Source: Hydractinia symbiolongicarpus
Taxonomy: Eukaryota; Cnidaria; Hydrozoa; Anthoathecata; Hydractiniidae
Assembly (NCBI RefSeq): GCF_029227915.1
Contig: NC_079883.1
Span: forward strand, 19,904,001 to 19,968,000
Direction: 5' to 3'
DNA: 64,000 bases
Numbering within the stretch: position 1 is the first letter of the stretch; the number at the start of each line of letters is the position of its first letter. Positions 10,595 to 18,480 of this stretch are shown here, piece by piece. Made by a program: the position numbers and the translations under genes. The notes under the pieces were generated by a model that had not been told where the DNA came from, did not search any database, and worked only from the letters and a program-made list of their open reading frames with translations.

Positions 10595-10694
10595 TTAGTA
10601 CTCTACAGAGTGGAAGCAGCCATCTCAGATATTCAGCTGCGCATTTTGGAGGAGATACACATAGCATCTGAAATCCCCAGTTCCGTCAGCTTTT
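10595..10694 (-). pseudogene. C-terminal end of the major capsid gene, left of the LINE
   Basis: Read on the minus strand, this short segment contains TGDFRCYVYLLQNAQLN and ends with HSVEY and a TAA stop. It matches the capsid end in the 8.6-kb unit (RCYIYLLNDAQLNFLD, HSVEY, stop at 49286-49288). The rest of the same gene lies at 15471-16277, on the other side of the LINE. There is also an in-frame TGA just after the QLN(I) residues. This shows that the LINE inserted into the capsid gene close to its 3' end. Confidence 0.75.
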
Positions 10695-10801
10695 TTGGTT
10701 ATATGGAGAGTAATGCGGTCACTAACTCAACTTTCTTAGCAAGCGGACGGAGCGGACGTGTTTTTAAAACTTAGTAAAACTTGTTGTTTAACTGTTGACA
10801 A

Positions 10802-12238
10802 ATGGAGTTTGAAAATATTGTTTTAAATTCTGTTAAAGAAATACATAGAAGGAAAAAGAAAGCTGACTATGACAGCATAGTAACTAACACAAAAGACTTG
10901 CATCCTGAAATTATTGAGCAAACGCTAAAAGATTTATGTCAACAGAATATATTAAACAAAACGGAGAGAAATGGTACAGAAAGTTATTTATTTGTGAAAC
11001 AAGTAGAAGAGGAGAAAGAAAATAGCACAGACGAATCTTTTTCAGAGGAAAAGAAAGATGTTGTTGACGATTTAATCGAAGATAAAAGTGGATATCTGTA
11101 CGAGGAAGAAGTTAAAAATTTTGGCCAGTTTATTAAATTTAAAAGTTTGACAACACAGGTTTGCGATTTAAAAGAATTTATTTCGTATAAACTGAGCAAG
11201 ATCGGGGACAACTCGTCAAATATTTTAATTAAACAACTGAGGAGTGAAATAGATTTCCTTAAAGAAGAAATAAAGGATTACAAAAAATTGGTTAGCGAAA
11301 TTTTAAACAGTAATCAACGTGATCATTCAGTTGAAACGTGTAAACATGTGGAACCGATTAAACAGCATAATCAATGGAACAACGTAATCAAAGGTCCCTC
11401 AAGGTTTTCTACAAATAAAGTTAATAGAAATGAAGAATTACATCATAACAGATTTAACGACCTAAGAGTTGAAGTTAATGACGATTCTAATCAACAAAGT
11501 TGGGGTGATCAAGATTGTAATTTTACGAAGGAGAGTCAAAATACGCACCACGTAGATGTTAACAACCATATTCGTTCGTCAAATATCTTTAAAAATAATG
11601 TAACACACAGACGAAGACCCAACCCTGTTATCAATCCGTTTCCCGAAAGAGATCAATTAGCTACGAATCTTGAGCATCAAAATGTACACCATTCTAAGAA
11701 GATACGGATAATGACCGATAGTATACCAAAAGGTATTCGAGTGAAAGAATTTAATGAGCAAATAAAAAATGGAAATGTGAGATTTAAGATATTCCCAGGA
11801 GCAAGTGTCGAAAACTTAAATTATTACGTACAACCAACACTGGAACAAGAAAAACCTGATATTGTCGTTATCCATGTAGGAATCAACAATCTTTTATCAA
11901 GTCATCTAAATGCAGCGTCAGATAACAAAATTGCCGAACAGATCCTGGACATCGGGAAAAAATGTGTGCGTAACGGAGTAGAAAAAGTTTTTATCTCTGC
12001 CTTGGTTACGAGCAGACGTGTCGACTCTGATAGAATAAACAGTATTAACAAACTATTAAGAGAAGGATCCGATCTACACGGTTATGGCTACATCAGACAC
12101 AACAATATCAGAGAAGAACACCTATGGAAAGATGGCATACATTTACGAGAGAATGGTAAGATAATGTTAGCACGAAATTTTATAGCTTTTATAAATAATT
12201 TTTTAGATCAGCAGGGGTATTCCATAGGCTTGGACTAG
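10802..12238 (+). CDS. LINE ORF1 protein: N-terminal helical/winged-type domain, coiled coil, SGNH hydrolase
   Basis: 478 codons. Residues 1-70 (FENIVLNSVKEIHRRKKKAD and on, ending GTESYLFVKQ) look like a small winged-helix-type domain, which is my inference. Residues 75-185 are acidic then coiled-coil (LRSEIDFLKEEIKDYKKLVS). Residues 190-300 are Asn/His-rich linker. From about residue 300 comes an SGNH/GDSL-type esterase: block I reads MTDSIPKG (Thr in place of the usual Gly before Asp-Ser), block III VIHVGINNLL, and block V KDGIHL with the Asp-x-x-His pair. Esterase-type ORF1 proteins are known from CR1 and L2 LINEs, where they are thought to help the RNP with membranes or lipids. The stop is at 12236-12238, inside the open ORF2 frame. 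Confidence 0.88.
   Translation: MEFENIVLNSVKEIHRRKKKADYDSIVTNTKDLHPEIIEQTLKDLCQQNILNKTERNGTESYLFVKQVEEEKENSTDESFSEEKKDVVDDLIEDKSGYLYEEEVKNFGQFIKFKSLTTQVCDLKEFISYKLSKIGDNSSNILIKQLRSEIDFLKEEIKDYKKLVSEILNSNQRDHSVETCKHVEPIKQHNQWNNVIKGPSRFSTNKVNRNEELHHNRFNDLRVEVNDDSNQQSWGDQDCNFTKESQNTHHVDVNNHIRSSNIFKNNVTHRRRPNPVINPFPERDQLATNLEHQNVHHSKKIRIMTDSIPKGIRVKEFNEQIKNGNVRFKIFPGASVENLNYYVQPTLEQEKPDIVVIHVGINNLLSSHLNAASDNKIAEQILDIGKKCVRNGVEKVFISALVTSRRVDSDRINSINKLLREGSDLHGYGYIRHNNIREEHLWKDGIHLRENGKIMLARNFIAFINNFLDQQGYSIGLD
12199..12205 (+). promoter_or_regulatory. Putative -1 ribosomal frameshift site UUUUUUA
   Basis: In the ORF1 frame the codons read AAT TTT TTA, giving the heptamer T TTT TTA, a canonical X XXY YYZ slippery site. 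The -1 frame is closed by TAA at 12196-12198 and opens exactly at 12199. ORF1 stops 31 nt downstream at 12236. From 12199 the -1 frame is open through all of ORF2, and it has no ATG before 12619, which lies well inside the endonuclease domain. I see only weak downstream pairing (TCCA with TGGA at about 12220-12233), so a stimulatory structure is not evident. Confidence 0.5.
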
Positions 12239-15200
12239 TTTGCGATGATAATAAATCTGATATTCCTGATGAATGTGTTGGGAGTCAATATAGAAATGAT
12301 CAAAATCCGACACATAATTCTCACCAAAGTTCTTTAGATGAAATACATAAATTACGAATTAAGTACCCTTCCAATCCTCTTTTAGGCTATTTAAACATTA
12401 ATAGTCTCAGAAACAAAATAATTGATGCAAGAGAAATTCTGACAAAATTTTCACCTGATTATTTTGTATTTGCTGAAACCAAACTAGATGAGAGTTTTCC
12501 AAACGAACAATTCTATATTAATAACTATGAAATTAGAACTAGAAAAGATAGGAACAAAAATGGAGGAGGGTTAATTGAATATGTTAAGAAAGGAGTAGCC
12601 TGTAGACATGTTAATGATTTGGGTATAACAAATAATGAAATCATTTGCTCAGAATTAACGATAAGAAATAAAAAATGGACAGTTATCAGTATTTATAGAC
12701 CACCTCATTATTCAAACTTAAACAACTTTTTTGAGGAATTAGAGATAGCTTTAAATAAAGCTCTATCTAAAGTCGAAAACATAATAATTATGGGTGATAT
12801 AAATATCGATTGCCATAACTCGAACGATTCTGGTTTCGAAACCTTAAATAATTTCTGTGATATTTTTAGTCTTGAAAATCTTGTCAAAAACAAAACCTGT
12901 TTTGCTGGTCCTAACGGAACAGCTATAGATGTCATTCTTACAAATAGACCCAGATGTTTTCAACACACACTAACATGTGAAACAGGATTAAGTGATCATC
13001 ATCAAATGGTAACAACATTTTTAAAATCTCATTTAGCACGCTTAGCATCCAAGAAAATTATTTACAGAAGTTACAAAAATTTTAATGAAGCCAATTTTTT
13101 ACGTGATGTTGAGAACGCAAATTTTATTTGTAATAGTAAAGATCCTGAACTGAATTATGAAAACCTCATCAATGTTTTCACATCTATCATAGAAAAGCAT
13201 GCCCCACAAAAGCAAAAAACTCTGCGTGGAAACGAGGCACCATTTATGACAAAAGAGTTAAAAAAGGCAATATATACAAGGTCTAGGTTCAAAAATAAAT
13301 ACAATAAAAATCCTACTTCTGAAAACAAAATCACGTACAAGAAACAGAGAAACAAGTGTGTAAATTTACGCAAAAAGGCTATCAAAAACCATTTCAAAAG
13401 GGTAACAGAATCAGGTTTTATTTCCAAAAAAACGTTTTGGGAAACTGTTAAACCCTTGATATCAAATAAAAGTGGAATAAGCAAAGGAGATATAGCGATC
13501 GTTCAAAATGAAAGTTTAGTTACTGATAAAAAACAGTTAACCAAACTTTTCAACGAATACTACATCAATATTTTAGAAAATTCTTGTGGCATGAAACCAA
13601 ATCCTATAAAATATAAGAATGTAAATGATAAGTCAAAAATGATTGAAGAAATTGTTGATAGTTTTGAAAATCATCCAAGTATCATTAAAATAAAGGAAAT
13701 CAATGATTCTAACAACAATGAGAACTTCACATTCCAAGAAGTTGATGAAAATACAATTTCTAAACTGTTTAATGATTTAAACACCAAAGTATCAACAGGT
13801 GAAGATACAATACCATCAAAGCTGGTAAAATTAGCAAAAAGGCACCTAGTAACGCCACTAACAGATGCTATAAATAGTAGCATAGTTTCAAACAAATTTC
13901 CAAGCAAAGCTAAGCGAGCTGCTGTAACGCCATTGGATAAGGGAGGAAAAGATAAAACTAAAATATCAAACTACAGGCCTGTCAGTGTTTTAAATGTTTT
14001 TTCTAAATTTTACGAAAGGGTTATGAAAGAACAAATAACCGCTTATATGGAATCAAAATTGTCGATTTTTCTCTCCGCCTATAGGAAATGCTATAGTACC
14101 CAACAAGTACTAATTCGCTTAATAGAGGAATGGAAGAGTAAACTTGATAAGAATTATGTGGTGGGTGCGATCTTGATGGATCTTTCAAAAGCTTTTGACT
14201 GTGTACCACATGACTTACTAATTGCGAAACTAGCTGCTTATGGATTTGACAATAAGTCTCTTCAATTCATTCTATCTTATCTTACTGATAGAGAGCAAGC
14301 CACTCGAATAAATGGGATCTATAGTCTATTTCAAATTATCTTATCTGGTGTACCACAAGGTTCTATTTTGGGACCTATCATATTCAATATATTTATAAAT
14401 GATTTGTTTCTTTTTATAGAAAAATATAAGCTACATAATTACGCTGATGATAACACAATATCCAACTTCTCAAATTCTATTCCTAATTTGATAAATACTT
14501 TAGAAAACGAAGCTAAAACTGCCCTCTCCTGGTTAAAAGAGAATAAAATGATTGCAAACCCTGAAAAGTTTCACTCGATAATTCTGACAAAGAATAAGGC
14601 AGATAATTTAGGTCTAAAATTTAATATAGGAAATAAAACTATTGAAAGTGAAAATAACGTGAAATTACTAGGTGTGACTATAGACAATAAATTAAATTTT
14701 GACAGACACGTTAGTGATTTGTGTCGTAAAGCATCAGCCCAACTAAATGCCTTATTTCGATCTAGAAGTTTCTTATCCTTTCAAGCAAAATATATTTTAG
14801 TTCAAAGTTTTATCTACGCAAATTTCAATTATTGTTCCCTTATATGGCATTTTTCTTCTTCTAAATCTTTATCTAAAGTCGAAATGATACAAAAACGAGC
14901 ATTAAGATTTCTGTATAATGATACGGTAAGTACATACGAAAATTTACTTAAAAATTCCAGCAAGAGTCACATGAATGTAAATCGCTTACGGTCATTGTGT
15001 ATAGAAATCTCTAAAACTATAAATAACAGCAGCCCTCTTTTTATGAAAGATATATTTTGTTTAAATGATAACGGTAGGACAGTCAGAGAACAAAATACAA
15101 ATAATTTGGTAGTCTCAAGGAAAAGGACCGCGACTTTTGGAACTAATAGCTTATCAGCCCTGGGACCAAAGATTTGGAATAACCTACCATCACATTTGAA

Positions 15201-15291
15201 ACGATGTGACAACCTTAAAGTTTTTAAAAGCATGATTAAAATGTGGGACGGATCTAAATGTAACTGTGATGAATGTAAGGTCCCTTTATAG
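12199..15291 (+). CDS. LINE ORF2: apurinic-type endonuclease and reverse transcriptase
   Basis: 1030 codons open from the frame start. The first ATG (12619) would remove the front of the endonuclease, so the frame is given from 12199. Endonuclease landmarks: GYLNINSLRNK (12393), FAETKLDES (12469), SIYRPPHY (12691), MGDINID (12790), IDVILTNRP (12925), GLSDHHQM (12988). RT landmarks: NYRPVSVLNVFSKFYERVM (about 13970), LMDLSKAFDCVPHDLL (motif A, 14175), SGVPQGSILGP (motif B, 14344), NYADD (catalytic motif C, 14438). A Cys-rich end (CNCDEC) precedes the stop. All catalytic residues are present, so the protein could be active in target-primed reverse transcription. It is probably made by -1 frameshifting from ORF1 or by reinitiation. 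Confidence 0.93.
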   Translation, partial: FFRSAGVFHRLGLVCDDNKSDIPDECVGSQYRNDQNPTHNSHQSSLDEIHKLRIKYPSNPLLGYLNINSLRNKIIDAREILTKFSPDYFVFAETKLDESFPNEQFYINNYEIRTRKDRNKNGGGLIEYVKKGVACRHVNDLGITNNEIICSELTIRNKKWTVISIYRPPHYSNLNNFFEELEIALNKALSKVENIIIMGDINIDCHNSNDSGFETLNNFCDIFSLENLVKNKTCFAGPNGTAIDVILTNRPRCFQHTLTCETGLSDHHQMVTTFLKSHLARLASKKIIYRSYKNFNEANFLRDVENANFICNSKDPELNYENLINVFTSIIEKHAPQKQKTLRGNEAPFMTKELKKAIYTRSRFKNKYNKNPTSENKITYKKQRNKCVNLRKKAIKNHFKRVTESGFISKKTFWETVKPLISNKSGISKGDIAIVQNESLVTDKKQLTKLFNEYYINILENSCGMKPNPIKYKNVNDKSKMIEEIVDSFENHPSIIKIKEINDSNNNENFTFQEVDENTISKLFNDLNTKVSTGEDTIPSKLVKLAKRHLVTPLTDAINSSIVSNKFPSKAKRAAVTPLDKGGKDKTKISNYRPVSVLNVFSKFYERVMKEQITAYMESKLSIFLSAYRKCYSTQQVLIRLIEEWKSKLDKNYVVGAILMDLSKAFDCVPHDLLIAKLAAYGFDNKSLQFILSYLTDREQATRINGIYSLFQIILSGVPQGSILGPIIFNIFINDLFLFIEKYKLHNYADDNTISNFSNSIPNLINTLENEAKTALSWLKENKMIANPEKFHSIILTKNKADNLGLKFNIGNKTIESENNVKLLGVTIDNKLNFDRHVSDLCRKASAQLNALFRSRSFLSFQAKYILVQSFIYANFNYCSLIWHFSSSKSLSKVEMIQKRALRFLYNDTVSTYENLLKNSSKSHMNVNRLRSLCIEISKTINNSSPLFMKDIFCLNDNGRTVREQNTNNLVVSRKRTATFGTNSLSALGPKIWNNLPSHLKRCDNLKVFKSMIKMWDGSKCNCDECKVPL

Positions 15292-15470
15292 AACTTTGTT
15301 GTTATTATTGTTTATATATATAAAAAAAATGATTTTATTTAATTGTAAACATAAAAAAAAAATTTAGTCGATTTAGATTAGTTTTCTTAATTACTTTTTT
15401 TTTGGAAACTATTGTAAATATGTGAATAATCGACTTTAAATAAATTGAAAAGAAAGAAAAAAAAAAAAAA
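15292..15470 (+). other. LINE 3' UTR and poly(A) tail
   Basis: AT-rich, with several A- and T-runs, an AATAAA signal at 15439-15444 and a terminal A-run of about 14 nt preceded by GAAAAGAAAG. The tail abuts GCTTTGCAGG, which belongs to the interrupted capsid gene. Confidence 0.85.
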
Positions 15471-16277
15471 GCTTTGCAGGGGCCTTCAACTACCATGCAA
15501 GGAATCATCAGGAGAGCTCCTAAAATCGATAAACAACGCGTACCTCTCGTTGAAAAATTGCCCAATGGTGACCGAGTCATAGCTACCGAAAAGGTTCACG
15601 ACTTGTTCGAGGTGGTCTTTGGGAAGCATGACATGGCTATACAGTTCGTTAGGCTCGCCCTTAACAGTGACGCTTATCTTCTCAATTTTTGGATTGTAAA
15701 AGACCTCGTTCACACCGGAATAAGCCTTCACTTTTCCGGGATCTACAAAGAGTAGCAACACGCCTTTCAAACTCTTCACGAGGGTGTCGATTTGAAGGTT
15801 GTAGCTGGTATCGGCTTTTTTCATAGTGACTACTTTGCTTCTTAGGATCCTTTCGTAGGGTAGTGCAAGGCGGCTATACCTTGATATCATGGCACTTGCC
15901 AGGCCTTCATGAGTGATCTTGTCAAACTCGAGCTTGATGTTGGTGATTTTGTACGCAGCATCGACTGCCTTGGCTGCCGTGCTTCCCGAGGCCGCCGTCC
16001 CCGCATCTTTGATCACGTCACCGTAAGACGCGGAATGAAGGACGAACTGCAACCTGTCATAGAGGCCTTGCTGGTAAAACGGCAATTCTCGGATCAACTC
16101 AAACATCTTACCCAGGGACACGGAGAAGGTGTTACCGTACGCCGCAGCGATCGCCTTCTCTCCATCGGTCCAAACGTGGTCACTGGCATTGACTTGCAGG
16201 ACCCTGATGGTACCGTCGTTTGGATTGATGCCGTCAACAATAAGGTTATTGTCCCTATCAAAAAGCAAGTGCTGCAT
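15471..16277 (-). pseudogene. Major capsid protein, central part, truncated at both ends
   Basis: About 260 codons open on the minus strand. Landmarks: LIVDGINPNDGTI near the start, GKMFELIRELPFYQQGLYDR, ALPYERILRSKVVT, KGVLLLFVDPGKVKAYSG, and RYALFIDFRSSPDDSLHG near the LINE. The same landmarks occur in the capsid pseudogenes of the 8.6-kb unit. The first 100 or so residues (the part preserved at 4730-5067 in the other lineage) are missing: at about 16265 the sequence switches to a plus-strand fragment of the small membrane gene. The C-terminal end is on the far side of the LINE (10595-10694). The product in an intact element is the double jelly-roll capsid subunit. Confidence 0.82.
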
Positions 16278-16441
16278 TACCTGGCATCATCGGTACGGTT
16301 GTCTCCTTCTTTCTGAGGGTAGAGTCAACTATCGTGGAATACGCGGCCAAGCACCTGTACATGACCATCGCGGCTGCTGCTGGGTTTGTTGTGCTATATA
16401 TATGTTGGAAAGATGAAATAGGTTACTTGAGCCAGATGTAG
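16265..16441 (+). pseudogene. Small Ala-rich membrane protein, C-terminal fragment
   Basis: A frame not starting with ATG reads ASAALPGIIGTVVSFFL, then a charged stretch and a second hydrophobic segment (MTIAAAAGFVVLYICWK), with a stop at 16439-16441. It has the AALPG-hydrophobic-hydrophobic layout of the gene at 3113-3516. Its left end is cut at the capsid junction and it converges with the Pro-rich gene on its right, which repeats the gene pair seen at 3.1-4.1 kb. Confidence 0.5.
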
Positions 16442-16620
16442 GCTATGATGAGGCCTACCCCCGTCGTGATCAATTCGGCCTTGGTATCCTCATGTTGGTT
16501 TTGTGGGGGTTGTTCGGGTATAGGAGGCGTAGCATGCTTGGGATGTAGTTTGATATCTGCCACAGTAAAGGGGTTGAAATTAGGCGAGCCACTACCAAAT
16601 TTTACCATACCTTCACGTCC
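16423..16620 (-). pseudogene. Pro-rich tail-anchored protein, C-terminal fragment
   Basis: The open frame extends to 16722, but above about 16565-16620 it is merely antisense to the integrase fragment. The credible part has a Pro/Gln-rich stretch (ATPPIPEQPPQNQHED) followed by a C-terminal hydrophobic segment (LITTGVGLIIAYIWLK). It has the same design and position as the gene at 3525-4082, although the Pro-rich sequence is shorter and different. It overlaps the end of the plus-strand membrane gene by about 19 nt. Confidence 0.45.
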
Positions 16621-17088
16621 TTTGTAGAGTCGTACAACAAGGTACTTGCAGAAAGGCTCTTTAAGCCACAAGATGCGCAGGAGTTGGTCTCTAGGGATCC
16701 TAGTACCATTTGGCTCAAGCACCTGTATACCATCGTCAAAAGTCTTAACAATACCAGGACTGCCATGATTGGTATGAAACCTAACAAGGCGATCAAGCTC
16801 GATGAGATACCACTCGCAAAATGCAAGGAATATCTCGAGGAAAAGCCTCTACCCGGCGATGGCCTCTACCTCTATCTTCTACAGCCCGGGGAGGAGCATG
16901 GTGATCAAAAGAGACGCGCAACAGATGCCTTTTACAGCAAACATACTTACAGGTTGGATCGTATTGTAGCAGGTAGTCGTGTTTTATACTACCTAAAAGA
17001 CAGTCCTGATCGCAGCTTTGTGTCGGAAGAAGTCATGCAGGTACCGGAGGATGTTCAGGTACCGCCGGAGGTTATCAAAGAATGGTAA
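16565..17088 (+). pseudogene. int: Polinton integrase, C-terminal fragment
   Basis: Without a start codon, the frame begins with KGVEIRRATTK and SFVESYNK (the catalytic Glu region), continues through RLFKPQDAQELV, AMIGMKPNKAIKLDEIPLA, GDGLYLYLLQPGEEHGDQKR, YRLDRIVAGSRVLYYLKDSP and ends FVSEEVMQVPEDVQVPPEV plus a short tail, stop 17086-17088. It matches the left integrase (9156-10160) over its last 150 residues and has no frameshift there, but the core Asp residues and the N-terminus are absent. It is opposite in orientation to the left integrase and converges with the Bro-like side of the right block. Confidence 0.85.
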
Positions 17089-17099
17089 TATGCTTTCAC

Positions 17100-17683
17100 G
17101 AGTTCCTCTAGGTCATCCAAATCTATTTCGTCATCATCTTCACCCAAATCTATTTCGTCATCTAAAGCATCATCTTTATTCGGATCCCTTACATAATCCA
17201 AAGGACGTTGGGTGTAGAACGGGTACCTTTGATGTCATTGGGTTCATTCTCCAAATCAATATCGACTAGACGTCTATCAGGCATCTGAAAATTGAGTATT
17301 TTGCTTATTGTTTCTATATCGGCCAAATCCGATAGCTTCAAGTCCCTATCCTTGACGATCTGGTAGCAGAGTGCTGCATAGTTGTTCTCTTTGACCGCAA
17401 CGATATAGAGTCTCAGGCGTTCAATATCATCCTCGAGATCATCATCGATTCCGTTTCTCGCAAATGTTGCCCATGCTTTTTCGCCTGATGCTACCATGTG
17501 TAAAAGATCATCGTCCGTGGGGTATTCAAAACCTTCGTAGTATACTCCACCTCGATACCTGAAATTTTCCAGGCAGGTAGGACAATAACCAGTTACTGAT
17601 CCTGCCTCTATGCAGAAATGTAGCACAGGTACCCGAGTATCGCAGTTGATTGTAAATTGATTTTGTTTTATGTATGCTTCCAT
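17100..17683 (-). pseudogene. Unrecognised Polinton protein with CxxC motif and acidic tail
   Basis: 165 codons open from ATG 17683: a Cys-containing N-terminal part (HFCIEAGSVTGYCPTCLENF, a possible zinc site), a region rich in Asp/Leu (DDLEDDIERLRLYIVAVKE) and a conserved-looking end. After about 17212 the coding sequence continues in another frame with a highly acidic tail (DDEIDLGEDDDEIDLDDLEE), so a frameshift is likely near the annotated stop. It sits between the integrase fragment and the Bro-like gene. The acidic tail could contact a basic partner. I do not recognise the family. Confidence 0.5.
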
Positions 17684-17735
17684 ATTGTTGATATTTCAGT
17701 ATCCTTCAACATACAGCTGAAAGGGTCAAAAATGA

Positions 17736-17766
17736 TAATTTTAATACCGCAAGGGTATTAAAATTA
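17736..17766 (-). terminator. Hairpin downstream of the right Bro-like gene
   Basis: TAATTTTAATACC and GGTATTAAAATTA form a perfect 13-bp stem with a 5-nt loop, beginning 8 nt after the Bro-like stop codon (minus strand). In the direction of transcription the flanks GCTAATTTT and AAAATTAT match the hairpin at 9106-9135 but the inner arms differ. This supports selection on pairing rather than on sequence. Confidence 0.6.
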
Positions 17767-17774
17767 GCGTTTGT

Positions 17775-18476
17775 TTAGTCGTCCAGTGCCGGAACACCCA
17801 AATCATATAGGTCATCCCGAGTAAGATCGATAAGCCTGAAATGGTTTCTGAAACGTTCTACATGTCCCTCCTCTTCAAACCGATTAAAGGCTTGTATACC
17901 GTTGGGTTTGTCGATAACGACAATCTCCTCCGCGCCTGGGTATTTGTCACGGAACCATAATCTCTTCCTGCTAATATTGCACCTTTGAACACGCGTGCAG
18001 TAATAGGGAAGATGATGGTATTCGTGGTCATCCTGTGCGCTGTGCTTACGGTGGATGATGACGTTGTCTATTCCGAGGTCCTGAGCATTGGGTACATGTC
18101 TCTCTCTCTCTAAGCCTTGCATTTTCCTAGGTCTGTACTTCGAGTTCGTACCCCAGCTCCACGAGTTGTTCATCTCTGGAGTCAAGATCGTTCTCGAGAA
18201 TGGCAATGTTAACATCTCAGTCTTTGAGGGCTTGACGCTGCTCCTAGAGCTCATCTTGTAATTTTTGAACACCTGAACACCTAGGGTCGCACCCTGGGCC
18301 TTCAGACTCGCAATTTCTTGCTTTTTTATAGTTTCCCCGGCCAAGTATTGAAAATTGCGCGCTATGTCAACAATGCCTAAAAAACGTCCATAATCGGCAC
18401 GTTTAAACATAGGTTGATTTTGATTGCCAAATAGGGTTTCGATGGTCTCTGCGTTGAAATTAACTTGCGACGACAT
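17775..18476 (-). CDS. Bro/MSV199-like DNA-binding protein with coiled coil
   Basis: About 234 codons from ATG 18474-18476, 4 nt after the ATPase stop. N-terminal part: a Bro-N or MSV199-like pattern (PMFKRADYGRFLGIVDIARN, about residues 20-45). The middle (residues 60-115) is helical and the coiled coil is shorter than in the left relative. The C-terminal domain has NVIIHRKHSAQDDHEYHHLP, YYCTRVQRCNI, EEIVVIDKPNGIQAFNRFEE and FRNHFRLIDLTRDDL. This arrangement (small DNA-binding domain plus conserved C-terminal domain) resembles Bro/KilA-type proteins of large DNA viruses; the match is by pattern only. The middle may be frame-damaged, because KTEMLTLPFSRTILTPEM does not look like family sequence. 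Likely a transcription or replication regulator of the element. Confidence 0.55.
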   Translation of the reverse strand: MSSQVNFNAETIETLFGNQNQPMFKRADYGRFLGIVDIARNFQYLAGETIKKQEIASLKAQGATLGVQVFKNYKMSSRSSVKPSKTEMLTLPFSRTILTPEMNNSWSWGTNSKYRPRKMQGLERERHVPNAQDLGIDNVIIHRKHSAQDDHEYHHLPYYCTRVQRCNISRKRLWFRDKYPGAEEIVVIDKPNGIQAFNRFEEEGHVERFRNHFRLIDLTRDDLYDLGVPALDD

Positions 18477-18480
18477 CTTT

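Larger units (their letters stand above)
10695..15470 (+). mobile_element. CR1/L2-type LINE, almost intact
   Basis: A non-LTR retrotransposon with a short 5' UTR (about 107 nt), ORF1 (SGNH esterase type), ORF2 (endonuclease plus reverse transcriptase), a 3' UTR, an AATAAA at 15439-15444 and a terminal A-run ending at 15470. AGCTTT at 10689-10694 recurs at 15470-15475, a likely short target duplication that includes one A of the tail. Independent support for the limits comes from the interrupted host gene: capsid coding sequence resumes on both sides. Both ORFs lack stops, so the copy is young. The left end is placed by the target duplication, so the 5' UTR length is approximate. Confidence 0.85.

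Noticed and set aside
15909-16316. Plus-strand 135-codon frame
   Set aside because: Antisense to the capsid gene; it has no recognisable pattern.
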